Below are positions 28,101-36,345 of a DNA stretch of 57,441 nt, in pieces. Position numbers and translations under genes: made by a program. Numbering within the stretch: position 1 is the stretch's first letter; each line of letters opens with the position of its first letter. Under the pieces are notes generated by a model that was given only the letters and a program-made list of their open reading frames with translations, was not told the DNA's origin and did no database searches. The DNA lies in the NCBI GenBank assembly GCA_958418815.1, contig CATZGB010000018.1, positions 1 through 57,441 of the forward strand, written 5' to 3'. Source of the DNA: an uncultured Bacteroidales bacterium. GTDB lineage: Bacteria; Bacteroidota; Bacteroidia; Bacteroidales; Muribaculaceae.

Positions 28101-28487
28101 ATGGAAACATCCAAAATCACTTTCGACCAGCTGCCACATGTGGTAAGTGGTCTCTCCGAGAAACTCGACCGAGTGCTTGACCTGCTTGAAAAGGCAGGCA
28201 TCGCCAGCCACTCCAAACAGTCCAAGCCCTCACGCAGACTCGTGTATGCGAAAGAGGCTTGCCAGATAATAGGCAAGTCACTTTCGACCCTCTACCGCGC
28301 GGTCAAGGCTCCGAATGATCCCATTCCGAGCTACAAGCGCGGCAAGCTCCTCTATTTCTATGAGGACGAAATCTATGCCTGGATCGAAGGCGGTCGCAAA
28401 CACTCCGCCGCTCCTTCCCTAGCCGAAACAGCAGCGGCCATCACTGCCGGTATGAAACGCCGTCCCCGCGGGGGCTATAATTTCTGA
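28101..28487 (+). CDS. DUF3853-like helix-turn-helix protein
   Basis: 128 residues. An N-terminal coiled-coil-like helix (LSEKLDRVLDLLEKAGI) is followed by an excisionase-like helix-turn-helix (RRLVYAKEACQIIGKSLSTL, YRAVKAPND) with a KRGKLLYFYEDEIYAWI wing. First gene of the mobilization/replication block and 4 bases before the DUF3987 gene. Proteins of this type open the mobilization operons of Bacteroides elements; likely a DNA-binding accessory or regulator. Confidence 0.7.
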   Translation: METSKITFDQLPHVVSGLSEKLDRVLDLLEKAGIASHSKQSKPSRRLVYAKEACQIIGKSLSTLYRAVKAPNDPIPSYKRGKLLYFYEDEIYAWIEGGRKHSAAPSLAETAAAITAGMKRRPRGGYNF

Positions 28488-28491
28488 GCTT

Positions 28492-29904
28492 ATGGAAAAG
28501 AATATTACCCCGGACTCTGTGATCAGCGCGTTGATGAATCACGCCAAGACATCCGACAGTGATTTCCCGGTACATGTGTTCCCCGCCAAGATGCAAAGGA
28601 TTATCCTCGAACTCAACACCACCTGTGGTTTTCCGATTGACTACACGGCATCGGCTATGATTGCCGCCATATCTGTGGCAATCGGCAATACACACCAAAT
28701 CGAGGTGAAACGCAACTGGCAGGAATCGGCAATCGTGTATATCGCGATTGTCGGGCGACCCGGAGATTGCAAGTCTCATCCGCTTACATTCGTGATGCGT
28801 CCGCTCGTCAATGCCGACTGGAAAAATAATCAGGAGTTCCAAAAGAAGCATTGCGAGTATCAGCAAGCGGTAGCGATGAGCCGCAAGGAACGCATCAGTG
28901 CCGGACTGGAAGAATTCCCGAAAGAGCCTAAGCGTCTGCGCTACCTCGTGTCGGACGTGACGCAGGAGGGGCTCAGTGCCATTCACTCCCACAATCCCCG
29001 TGGCTTATGCCTCTGGGTCGATGAGTTGTCGGCATGGTTCAAGAATTTCACCCGCTACAATACCGGTTCAGAGGAACAATTCTGGCTTTCGGCTTTCAAC
29101 GGCAGCACTACAATGTCTGACCGCAAAAATTGTCAGAACTCCATCTTCATCAAACGTCCGTTTATCTCAGTGGTCGGAACAATTCAGAAACGTCTGCTCA
29201 CCGAACTTGCCAACGGTGAGAGAGCCGCCAACGGCTTTATTGACCGCATACTTTTTGCAATGACCAAGAGCAACGGCAAACCGAGATGGAACGAGGATGA
29301 AGTGCGCGACGATCTCGACCGTGAATGGGAGCGCATACTCAACCGTCTTCTTTCTGTGGAGTGTGTGGTCAACGAGGAGAAGGAGCCAATACCCACCGTC
29401 ATGCGGTTCACTGCGGATGCCAAGCGCAGACTCTACGAGTGGCAACATGAGAATGCCGCACTATGCGACAATGAGATGAGCGACAATGTGGTCAGCTTTT
29501 TCTGCAAACTCGAAATATATGTGCTCCGATTCTGCCTGATACTCCGGATTGTTCGCTGGGCTGTCAGCGACGGAGAGCTTCGCCCCTCGGACATCGAAGA
29601 TGAAGACGTGGTAGGAGCGATAGAATTGGCTGAATACTTCCGAGGCAACGCGCTCAGTGTACTCACCTGCATCAGCGAGGAGAAACTGAATGAACTGCAC
29701 CGCACCGTCTATGAGCATCTCACCGAGGAATTTTCAACCGCTGACGGCATCCGTATAGCCGAGCGGTTCGGGATGAAAGACCACACTTTCAAGATGTTTC
29801 TCACCCGCAATCTCAACACTCTCTTTCGGCGAATACGCCAAGGGTGGTATAAGAAGCTGTCGTGTTACTCCGCTAACAAAGTTACTACCGATGAGCAAGA
29901 TTGA
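28492..29904 (+). CDS. DUF3987 helicase/primase-like protein
   Basis: 470 residues with a P-loop variant GRPGDCKSHP near residue 86 in the N-terminal third. Middle motifs include LVSDVTQEGLSAIHSHNPRG and VDELSAWFKNF (acidic Walker B-like). The C-terminal helical region resembles a replication protein tail (FSTADGIRIAERFGMKDHTF). Found in Bacteroidetes mobile elements next to toprim-like proteins; inferred role is replication or mobilization of the excised form. Overlaps the next gene by 14 bases. Confidence 0.75.
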   Translation: MEKNITPDSVISALMNHAKTSDSDFPVHVFPAKMQRIILELNTTCGFPIDYTASAMIAAISVAIGNTHQIEVKRNWQESAIVYIAIVGRPGDCKSHPLTFVMRPLVNADWKNNQEFQKKHCEYQQAVAMSRKERISAGLEEFPKEPKRLRYLVSDVTQEGLSAIHSHNPRGLCLWVDELSAWFKNFTRYNTGSEEQFWLSAFNGSTTMSDRKNCQNSIFIKRPFISVVGTIQKRLLTELANGERAANGFIDRILFAMTKSNGKPRWNEDEVRDDLDREWERILNRLLSVECVVNEEKEPIPTVMRFTADAKRRLYEWQHENAALCDNEMSDNVVSFFCKLEIYVLRFCLILRIVRWAVSDGELRPSDIEDEDVVGAIELAEYFRGNALSVLTCISEEKLNELHRTVYEHLTEEFSTADGIRIAERFGMKDHTFKMFLTRNLNTLFRRIRQGWYKKLSCYSANKVTTDEQD

Positions 29905-30676
29905 TGATGCAATGGTGGCGGCCACAATGCGTGGCTACGACAGGAACAATCTCTTCGCCTTCGTGGCAGCGATAGTTGGCAGTGATGAAGCACGGCGATT
30001 GATGGAAATGTATCGGGTGGGCACATCAAAACATTGGCAAGGTGCCACAGTATTCTGGCAAATCTCGGCTGACGGCGATGTCCGTGGTGGTAAGATTATG
30101 CTGTATGACCGATTGACCGGACATCGTGTGCAGGAGCCGTTCCCACACATCAACTGGGTACACTCGGTGTTGAGATTGCCCGACTTTAAGTTAACCCAAT
30201 GTTTCTTCGGTGAGCATCTGCTTCCATATATCCGCGACAAGCCGGTTGCCATTGTGGAGAGTGAGAAGACGGCAATACTCGCAACACATTACCTCCCGCA
30301 ATATCTGTGGCTCGCCACAGGCGGCAAGTGCAGTTGTCTCAACCGCGAGGCAATCCAAGCACTCCGAGGCAGAGAGGTGATGCTGGTGCCTGACCTTAAC
30401 GCTACTGACGATTGGCGCAAGAAGCTCAAGCTATTCGATAATTCCGGAATAAAGGCAACTCTGTTTGAATCGCTTGAACAGATGGCTACCGATGAGCAGC
30501 GTGAGCAAGGTCTTGACATTGCCGACTTTCTGATAGCCGAGCAAACTCCACACGGCATCCTTGAACAAATGATGCAACGTAATCCGGCATTGCGACAACT
30601 CGTTGACGCGCTAAAGCTGGAACTCGTAGGCATCGAAGATTACAAACCGAGCGAAAGCTCACTAAAATCTGAATGA
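29891..30676 (+). CDS. Toprim-like (DUF6371-type) primase-associated protein
   Basis: 261 residues. The toprim-like core has KPVAIVESEKTAILATHYL with the key Glu, and GREVMLVPDLNATDDWRKKL as the acidic strand. Upstream, QGATVFWQISADGDVRGGKI is typical of the associated N-terminal fold. It overlaps the DUF3987 gene, so the two probably act as a split primase/helicase. Confidence 0.7.
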   Translation: MSKIDDAMVAATMRGYDRNNLFAFVAAIVGSDEARRLMEMYRVGTSKHWQGATVFWQISADGDVRGGKIMLYDRLTGHRVQEPFPHINWVHSVLRLPDFKLTQCFFGEHLLPYIRDKPVAIVESEKTAILATHYLPQYLWLATGGKCSCLNREAIQALRGREVMLVPDLNATDDWRKKLKLFDNSGIKATLFESLEQMATDEQREQGLDIADFLIAEQTPHGILEQMMQRNPALRQLVDALKLELVGIEDYKPSESSLKSE

Positions 30677-30677
30677 A

Positions 30678-31088
30678 ATGGCACAATCAAAAATCTCGAA
30701 TCCTCAGTCATCCGAAATGACTGATATGTCTAACAATTCAATTTTCTCTGAAACTATGGAAAATTCTACCAATCCCGAAGTTCAGCCAATCGCCGAACAG
30801 AGCGAAACCGTTCAAGCCAAATCAACCCGCCCCACCGCCAAGCAGCGAAAGAGCGAACTCGAAGATTACCGCACCGCTTTCTTTGCCCCGATTAAACTCG
30901 GCAAGGACAACAAGCATCAGGTAGCCATCAGCAACGACACGTTTGACCGTGTCGAGCGCACAGCCCGATTCTTCGGTGGTCCCGGTTATAGCGTCAGCAA
31001 CTTTGTCGAGCACATCATCAATGAGCACCTCGACAATAACGCTGCCAACTATGAGGGCTGGTTCACTCTAATCAGTAAATCGTTCTGA
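30678..31088 (+). CDS. DUF3408-like mobilization protein
   Basis: 136 residues with a long polar N-terminus, then DYRTAFFAPIKLGKDNKHQV and FDRVERTARFFGGPGYSVSN ending in a conserved helix (FVEHIINEHLDNN). Matches the ribbon-helix-helix-like DUF3408 family carried by Bacteroides conjugative and mobilizable elements. Inferred DNA-binding accessory to mobilization. Confidence 0.75.
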   Translation: MAQSKISNPQSSEMTDMSNNSIFSETMENSTNPEVQPIAEQSETVQAKSTRPTAKQRKSELEDYRTAFFAPIKLGKDNKHQVAISNDTFDRVERTARFFGGPGYSVSNFVEHIINEHLDNNAANYEGWFTLISKSF

Positions 31089-31089
31089 C

Positions 31090-31210
31090 CACTGCCCCAA
31101 GGCAGTGAAAATGGCGAAGCCATCGGCAACGCCGGTATCCGGATATTCTGTAAGGAATAGGAGGATAGCAAGGTAGTGGCAATGTAAACATTTCCGACCT
31201 TGCATCCTCC
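31090..31210. other. Candidate oriT region
   Basis: Between DUF3408 and mobC. It contains a hairpin CACTGCC/GGCAGTG (31090-31096, 31101-31107) and a longer imperfect inverted repeat (31160-31174 with 31197-31210, one bulged base). Placement just before mobC and the relaxase, with inverted repeats, is typical of transfer origins. The nick site is not identified. Confidence 0.5.
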
Positions 31211-31273
31211 GTTACCGGGCGGCTGGAGTCCGTTCCCGATGGTCACAATGTTGAATCTCAAAATCCCAAGACA

Positions 31274-31639
31274 ATGACATTCACAAGAAGAAAGAAAGCT
31301 CCTCCGGGAGCATCCGAGAAATCTGGCAAGTCATACGTTGTCAGTGTCAGGCTCAATGAAGAACAGTATCAGACTGTGCAGGAAAACTGTCGAAAATCCG
31401 GCAGAAAGATGTCTGACTTCTGGCGTAAAGCTCTGCTCAACGCCAATGTAACGGCAGTAGCCACACCCGAAGATATGGCGATTCTGCGTCAGATCGGGAG
31501 CATGGCGAACAATCTGAATCAGCTTGCAAAGAAAGCCAACGAAGCGGGTTTCAAACTCGTGGAGTGGTCTCTTAAAGGTATGAGCAAGGAGATAAAAACG
31601 CTTTATACAAGACTGTCTTATGATTGGAGGCATAACTAA
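31274..31639 (+). CDS. MobC-like relaxosome protein
   Basis: 121 residues. A ribbon-helix-helix start (YVVSVRLNEEQYQTVQENCR) is followed by the MobC signature (MAILRQIGSMANNLNQLAKK, then ANEAGF). Helps the relaxase bind and melt oriT. Overlaps the relaxase gene by 20 bases, implying translational coupling. Confidence 0.85.
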   Translation: MTFTRRKKAPPGASEKSGKSYVVSVRLNEEQYQTVQENCRKSGRKMSDFWRKALLNANVTAVATPEDMAILRQIGSMANNLNQLAKKANEAGFKLVEWSLKGMSKEIKTLYTRLSYDWRHN

Positions 31640-32594
31640 AGGAAGCTGTTTTTCCGGCTGCGTGGAGTATGCTCTCGCACTGAAAGAGAAAAACAAAGAG
31701 GCTCGTCTGCTCTATTCCGAGGGTCTGCTGACCGACACGCCGAAAGATATTATTGATGGTTTTGAGTGCCAGCGACATCTCAACAGCAGGGTCAGACACT
31801 GGTGCGGACACATCTCTTTGTCCTATTCTCTGAAAGATGCCGAGCGCATGAGCGATGAATTTGTGGTGAAGCTCGCGCTGGAATACATGGATAAAATGGG
31901 GATAAAAAACACCCAGTTTATCATTGTCCGGCATCTTGACAAGGAGCATCCGCACTGCCACATCGTCTATAACCGGGTGGATAATGACGGTAAATGTGTA
32001 AGCGACAGTTTCGAATATTACCGCAACAACGAGATATGCGACGAGATGAAAAGGAAGTACGGTCTGACCTATGGTGAGAACAAAGACCAAGTGAAAACTG
32101 AGCGTCTTAAAGGACGACCGAAGACCCGTCAGGAAATTTATCTCGCCGTTCAAGCCGCCAAAAGATTGGCAAAGGACTGGACTACTTTTCAGCGCGAACT
32201 CGCACAAAAAGGTGTCACCGTAAGGAAAAAATTCCGACGAGGCTCTACCGAAGTCGATGGTCTGTCCTACTTCAAGGACGGGCAAAAGTTCAAGGCCTCG
32301 CAGGTTGACCGCAACGGCAGATGCTCCTACGATGTCATCTGCAAGGCACTCGACCGAAATAAGAACCGACAGTCCCAGCCAGCATCGCCCTCGCCAAAAC
32401 CGGTGCGACAGCAACCTAAACAGGAACCGAGTGCAGTCAGCAAAGTGCTTGAAGCCGGAGCCGATGTTGTCGAAGGACTCGGCAACGCAATCGGTGGTCT
32501 CTTCCAAGTCGGACCTGCCTATGACCCGGAAGAAGAGGCATTCATCAACGAGATGAAACGCCGCCAAAAGAGAAAAAGAGGCAGAAGTGTGTAA
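31620..32594 (+). CDS. Relaxase/mobilization nuclease (MobA/VirD2-like, MOBP type)
   Basis: 324 residues, ATG inside the end of mobC. The metal-binding triad motif HPHCHIVYNRVD is clear at about residues 114-125, preceded by QFIIVRHLDKE. The N-terminus (MIGGITKGSCFSGCVEYAL) is typical of Bacteroides relaxases. The likely catalytic residue is a Tyr in the N-terminal part. The C-terminal third is Pro/Gln-rich, then basic. Nicks oriT to start transfer; with no mating genes in the window it must use a helper. Confidence 0.88.
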   Translation: MIGGITKGSCFSGCVEYALALKEKNKEARLLYSEGLLTDTPKDIIDGFECQRHLNSRVRHWCGHISLSYSLKDAERMSDEFVVKLALEYMDKMGIKNTQFIIVRHLDKEHPHCHIVYNRVDNDGKCVSDSFEYYRNNEICDEMKRKYGLTYGENKDQVKTERLKGRPKTRQEIYLAVQAAKRLAKDWTTFQRELAQKGVTVRKKFRRGSTEVDGLSYFKDGQKFKASQVDRNGRCSYDVICKALDRNKNRQSQPASPSPKPVRQQPKQEPSAVSKVLEAGADVVEGLGNAIGGLFQVGPAYDPEEEAFINEMKRRQKRKRGRSV

Positions 32595-32612
32595 TTTAAA
32601 AAACTGAAAAGC

Positions 32613-33293
32613 ATGAAAGAAAATCCTGACAATTTCTCGGAGAATATTCTCCAGAACATCGCTGATGACCTCAGCACAATCAACGGTACGTGTACCGAAA
32701 TCAAGGAGTCGCAACTCAACTGCGCCACCGCCGACGATCTGAACAATATGGGTACCACCATAACGTCAGCCGTTACAGAAAAAGTAGATGAGATGCAGTC
32801 ATCCATCGAAACACAGACGCAGACGGTCAGCGAAATCGGAAGCAATCTGACAGCCTCAGTCGATGACCTGAAGACTGAAATCACCAATAAAATTGACAAC
32901 TTCACCGCCAATCCGCCGGTGCAGAAGATTGAAAAGACAATCCGTATCGCCAAGGAATCATGGCAAGTCTATCTCGCCATGTTCATCTCGGTGTTCACCT
33001 TCATCTTCTTCGGAGCTGCCACTATCTGGCAGGAGTCGCGCATAGAAAAGGCCCGTATCTCCGACATCAAGTATCACTACATCCTGATGCACGGAGGAGT
33101 CAATTCCGAAGGACTTGACAGCATTCAGAGCTGGTTCCGCGACCCTGAACGTGTCAAGCAAATCGAAGAAGAGGTGAAAGACTACGAAGACCGTGTGCAG
33201 GAAACCGCCCGCGCCCTCGACCAGAAGCACCGCCTCGAAGAAAAAATCAACGAACTCAATTCCAAAACCAACAACAAAAATTCCAGAAAATGA
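32613..33293 (+). CDS. Membrane-anchored coiled-coil protein of the mob block
   Basis: 226 residues. The N-terminal half is a predicted coiled coil (repeated TITSAVTEKVDEMQSSIET-type helices), then one transmembrane segment at about 117-137 (AMFISVFTFIFFGAATIW), then a charged helix. Position after the relaxase and overlap with the next gene by 4 bases (ATGA) suggest a mobilization accessory, perhaps linking the relaxosome to a helper coupling protein. No family recognised. Confidence 0.65.
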   Translation: MKENPDNFSENILQNIADDLSTINGTCTEIKESQLNCATADDLNNMGTTITSAVTEKVDEMQSSIETQTQTVSEIGSNLTASVDDLKTEITNKIDNFTANPPVQKIEKTIRIAKESWQVYLAMFISVFTFIFFGAATIWQESRIEKARISDIKYHYILMHGGVNSEGLDSIQSWFRDPERVKQIEEEVKDYEDRVQETARALDQKHRLEEKINELNSKTNNKNSRK

Positions 33294-33793
33294 CAGCACT
33301 CAACAACCTCATTTCGCGTGTAAAAAACATCTTCGGTTGCAAGGCTACCACCGCAGCAGCCACGCCCTCTCTGGCAGAGCCACCCACCGACATCTCGGTC
33401 GTAAGCGACCCGCGACTGAAAGCCGCACTCGCCGACATCGAGAAATATCTCGCCGACAACTACGGCACTCCGACTGCGAAGCTCCGCTATAAGGACTACG
33501 CCAACGGCACAAGTCTTACCTCGGAAGATGCAACCTTTGCCATGTCGCTCGTAATACTCACAACGCCGGACGGAGCCTTTAAACTCCCCGACAACGTGCT
33601 ACTGCTCGGTGGAGTCACCTCGACAAACGATGTAAAATGGCTCGCCGCCGAACTGAGAAAGTTCACCAACTTCCTCATGCAGCTCTGCCCCAAGCACCGC
33701 ATCCAGCACCTCGCCTTCGCCTTCGCCAAGACCGAGAGCGACGACCCCCGCTTCGTCAAAGAAGCCGACGTCACCTGCCTCCGCCTTTACTAA
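33290..33793 (+). CDS. Hypothetical protein ending the mob block
   Basis: 167 residues, overlapping the previous gene by 4 bases. A small domain is visible (EKYLADNYGTPTAKLRYKDY, then VKWLAAELRKFTNFLMQ). No known domain recognised. It is the last gene before a strong terminator, so it closes the mobilization operon that starts at 28101. Confidence 0.65.
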   Translation: MTALNNLISRVKNIFGCKATTAAATPSLAEPPTDISVVSDPRLKAALADIEKYLADNYGTPTAKLRYKDYANGTSLTSEDATFAMSLVILTTPDGAFKLPDNVLLLGGVTSTNDVKWLAAELRKFTNFLMQLCPKHRIQHLAFAFAKTESDDPRFVKEADVTCLRLY

Positions 33794-33810
33794 GAGGTAA
33801 TCCCACCCAA

Positions 33811-33843
33811 CGCCCCGACAAGACCCACCCTCTTGCCGGGGCG
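33811..33843 (+). terminator. Terminator of the mobilization operon
   Basis: Stem CGCCCCG (33811-33817) with CGGGGCG (33837-33843), extended by ACAAG/CTTG pairing, then ATTTAAT. Confidence 0.7.
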
Positions 33844-33867
33844 ATTTAATATATTAAAGCATATATG

Positions 33868-33898
33868 ATTGTTATGTCGGAAATTATTTATAACTTTG
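33868..33898 (+). promoter_or_regulatory. Promoter of the hsd operon
   Basis: ATTG (33868-33871) and TAACTTTG (33891-33898), 19-base spacer. It leaves a leader of about 150 bases before hsdM. Confidence 0.55.
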
Positions 33899-33960
33899 TA
33901 ATTAGGAATAGTAACGCCAATCTGAAAAATGACCGGATAATTATCACAAAGACATAAGGC

Positions 33961-34047
33961 GAGAGCCGAGAAAACTTTGAGACCCCCTTCGTAGTCGTTA
34001 CGGGCTTTGGTCGGCCTTCAGATGCTACGCTGTGGTTCTCTTTTTTT
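33961..34047 (+). promoter_or_regulatory. Possible transcription attenuator in the hsdM leader
   Basis: GAGAGCC (33961-33967) can pair with GGTTCTC (34034-34040, one G-T pair), followed directly by seven T (34041-34047) and then the hsdM start at 34052. Smaller GACC/GGTC pairings lie inside. This looks like a terminator placed before the gene, so premature termination could control the whole R-M operon. Confidence 0.45.
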
Positions 34048-34051
34048 AAAT

Positions 34052-35620
34052 ATGGCTACGAGTACCCAACAGAAACAGGAACTATTTAAGGCGATATGGG
34101 CTATTGCCGAGGACTTGCGCAACTCGGTCGATGGCTGGGATTTCAAGAGCTATGTTCTTGGAATACTTTTCTATCGCTTTATTTCGGAGAATATAACCAA
34201 CTATGTCAACAAGATGCAGCACGAAGCCGGTGAAAGCGGTTTCGACTATGCCAAGTTCTCCGATGAAGAAGCGGAGTCGGCTCGCGAGCAGCTTGTCAAG
34301 GAAAAAGGGTTCTTTATCCTTCCATCGCAATTGTTCTGCAATGTCAGGGCGAAAGCGAAGAATGACCCCAACCTCAATGTTACCCTTGCCGAGATATTCA
34401 AGTCGATTGAAGCATCGGCAATCGGCACTGAGAGCGAAGACGATCTCAAAGGGCTCTTTGCCGATATTGATGTAAACTCCAACAAACTCGGCGGCACGGT
34501 AGAGAAACGTTGTGAACAGCTAACGAAAATACTCAACAACATCGGCGGCATAGACCTCGGTTGCGAGTACGACGATAATCAGATAGACCTTTTCGGCGAC
34601 GCATACGAATACCTCATGGCGATGTACGCCTCCAACGCCGGCAAGAGCGGCGGCGAATATTACACGCCTCAGGAAGTGAGCGAACTGCTTGCCCGTATCG
34701 TTAGTCACGGACGCGACCATGTGAACAAGGTCTATGACCCTGCCTGTGGCTCCGGCTCACTGCTATTGCAATTTGCCAAGGTGCTCGGCAAACACAACGT
34801 CAAAAAAGGCTTCTTCGGTCAGGAACTGAACATCACTACCTACAACCTGTGCCGAATCAACATGTTTCTGCACAACATCAACTATGCCGACTTCGACATA
34901 CACAACGGCGACACGCTTCTCGAACCCTACCATTGGGATGATGAACCATTCGATGCCATAGTCTCCAATCCACCCTACTCCACAAAGTGGGTCGGCGATG
35001 ACAACCCTTTGTTGATAAACGACCCCCGATATGCTCCTGCCGGGGTGCTCGCACCTAAAGGGTACAGCGACCTCGCCTTTACCATGCACATGCTTTCATG
35101 GCTTTCCACTGAGGGCACTGCCGCCATTGTCGAGTTCCCGGGTGTGTTGTATCGTGGGAGAGCCGAACAAAAGATACGCAAATATCTAATTGACAACAAC
35201 TATGTCGATACCGTTATTCAGCTACCACCCAATTTATTCTTTGGTGTCGGTATAGCCACTTGTATTATCGTATTGAAGAAATCAAAACGTGAAAACAAGA
35301 CTCTGTTTATCGACGCTTCACAGCTCTTTGTGCACGAGGGCAACAAAAACAAACTTTCGCCCGACAATATCGCAACTATCATAGCCGAGTATGCTGACCG
35401 CAAAGAGATGCCGCACTTCTCTGCACTTGTCGACAATGCCGTCATAGCCGAAAACGGCTACAATCTCTCTGTCAGCAGCTATGTAGAGGCTGAGGACACC
35501 CGTCCGCAGACCGATATAAAGGAGTTAAATGCTCGCATTGCTCGTATAGTAGAGCATGAGAATAAACTTCGCGCAGAGATCAACGCAATCATTAACGAAC
35601 TCGAAGCCGAAACAATATGA
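34052..35620 (+). CDS. hsdM: Type I restriction-modification methyltransferase subunit HsdM
   Basis: 522 residues from MATSTQQKQELFKAIWAIAE; the upstream in-frame extension lies in the leader hairpin. The N-terminal helical domain (FYRFISENITNYVNK) is followed by the SAM-binding motif I DPACGSGSLLL (from residue 229) and catalytic motif IV NPPYS (306-310), an N6-adenine methylase. Works as M2S, and as R2M2S2 with HsdR. First gene of hsdM-hsdS-hsdR, overlapping hsdS by 4 bases. Confidence 0.95.
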   Translation: MATSTQQKQELFKAIWAIAEDLRNSVDGWDFKSYVLGILFYRFISENITNYVNKMQHEAGESGFDYAKFSDEEAESAREQLVKEKGFFILPSQLFCNVRAKAKNDPNLNVTLAEIFKSIEASAIGTESEDDLKGLFADIDVNSNKLGGTVEKRCEQLTKILNNIGGIDLGCEYDDNQIDLFGDAYEYLMAMYASNAGKSGGEYYTPQEVSELLARIVSHGRDHVNKVYDPACGSGSLLLQFAKVLGKHNVKKGFFGQELNITTYNLCRINMFLHNINYADFDIHNGDTLLEPYHWDDEPFDAIVSNPPYSTKWVGDDNPLLINDPRYAPAGVLAPKGYSDLAFTMHMLSWLSTEGTAAIVEFPGVLYRGRAEQKIRKYLIDNNYVDTVIQLPPNLFFGVGIATCIIVLKKSKRENKTLFIDASQLFVHEGNKNKLSPDNIATIIAEYADRKEMPHFSALVDNAVIAENGYNLSVSSYVEAEDTRPQTDIKELNARIARIVEHENKLRAEINAIINELEAETI

Positions 35621-36345
35621 GCAAGCTGCATAATTTAATCAAAACAATGTGTCCTCATGGTGTCAAGTTTGTCAAGCTCAATACTTTGGGCACGTTTGAG
35701 AATATTGGCGTGGACAAAAAAACTGTTCCGGGAGAGCCATTAGTCAAACTCTTAAATTATGTTGATGTTTATAAAAATAAGTACATCAACAGGGAGATTC
35801 CACAAATGACAGTATCCTCTCCCCAAAAGAAACTCGACTCATGTTCTATAAAGCAGTGGGATATTTTTGTCACACCTACCTCAGAGACTCGCGATGATAT
35901 TGGCCATTCAGCAGTTTCTACGGAAGATATTGATGGGGCTGTTTATAGCTATCACATCATGCGTTTTAGACTTAATAATCCTAATCGAGTTACCGCATGT
36001 TTTATAAATTACCTTTTTGAATCTCAAGAGGTTCAAAAACAAATTTTCAAATTCGCCAGTGGTCAAACTCGATTTGGTTTATCGAAGTATAAGTTTGGTG
36101 ATATCGTTATTCCTTTTCCGCCTATCGAGATACAGGAGGAAATCGTAAAAATTCTCGACCGCTTCGCGGACTACGCAGCGGAGCTGCAAGCGGAGCTGCA
36201 AGCGGAGCTGCAAGCGGAGCTGCAAGCACGTAAGGAGCAATACGAATATTATCGTAATCTCTTACTCACCTTCAATCCCTCCGCCTGCGGCTGCGGGACC
36301 GATGATGAGCAAGAGATAAAGGTAACTACCTGGGGGGGGGCATAG
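35617..36345 (+). CDS. hsdS: HsdS specificity subunit, first half (off-state reading frame)
   Basis: 242 residues as read. The first target-recognition domain spans about residues 15-170, then the first conserved region PPIEIQEEIVKILDRFADYA with four AELQ units and QYEYYRNLLLTFNPSACG. The frame ends in WGGA-stop just after a run of nine G. Removal of one G fuses it in frame to the second half (36341-36949), giving about 443 residues. Recognises the DNA half-site for the HsdM and HsdR subunits. As read, the protein has one recognition domain, which in other type I systems can still form a dimer with a new palindromic specificity. Confidence 0.9.
   Translation: MSKLHNLIKTMCPHGVKFVKLNTLGTFENIGVDKKTVPGEPLVKLLNYVDVYKNKYINREIPQMTVSSPQKKLDSCSIKQWDIFVTPTSETRDDIGHSAVSTEDIDGAVYSYHIMRFRLNNPNRVTACFINYLFESQEVQKQIFKFASGQTRFGLSKYKFGDIVIPFPPIEIQEEIVKILDRFADYAAELQAELQAELQAELQARKEQYEYYRNLLLTFNPSACGCGTDDEQEIKVTTWGGA
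36178..36225 (+). repeat. Four 12-bp repeats encoding AELQ in hsdS
   Basis: GCGGAGCTGCAA occurs four times without error at 36178, 36190, 36202 and 36214. It sits between the two recognition halves, the place where EcoR124-family enzymes carry variable TAEL repeats that set the spacer between half-sites. An exact tandem DNA repeat is prone to slippage in steps of four residues. Confidence 0.9.
36332..36340 (+). repeat. Poly-G run (G9) switching the hsdS frame
   Basis: Nine consecutive G follow ACCT. With G9 translation stops 5 bases after the run; with G8 (or G11) it continues into HSYEITWKTMGEIGKFIRG, a typical start of a second recognition domain. Confidence 0.9.

Noticed and set aside
36178..36225. 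CRISPR-like array
   Set aside because: Contiguous 12-bp units without spacers inside a coding region; no cas genes in the window.
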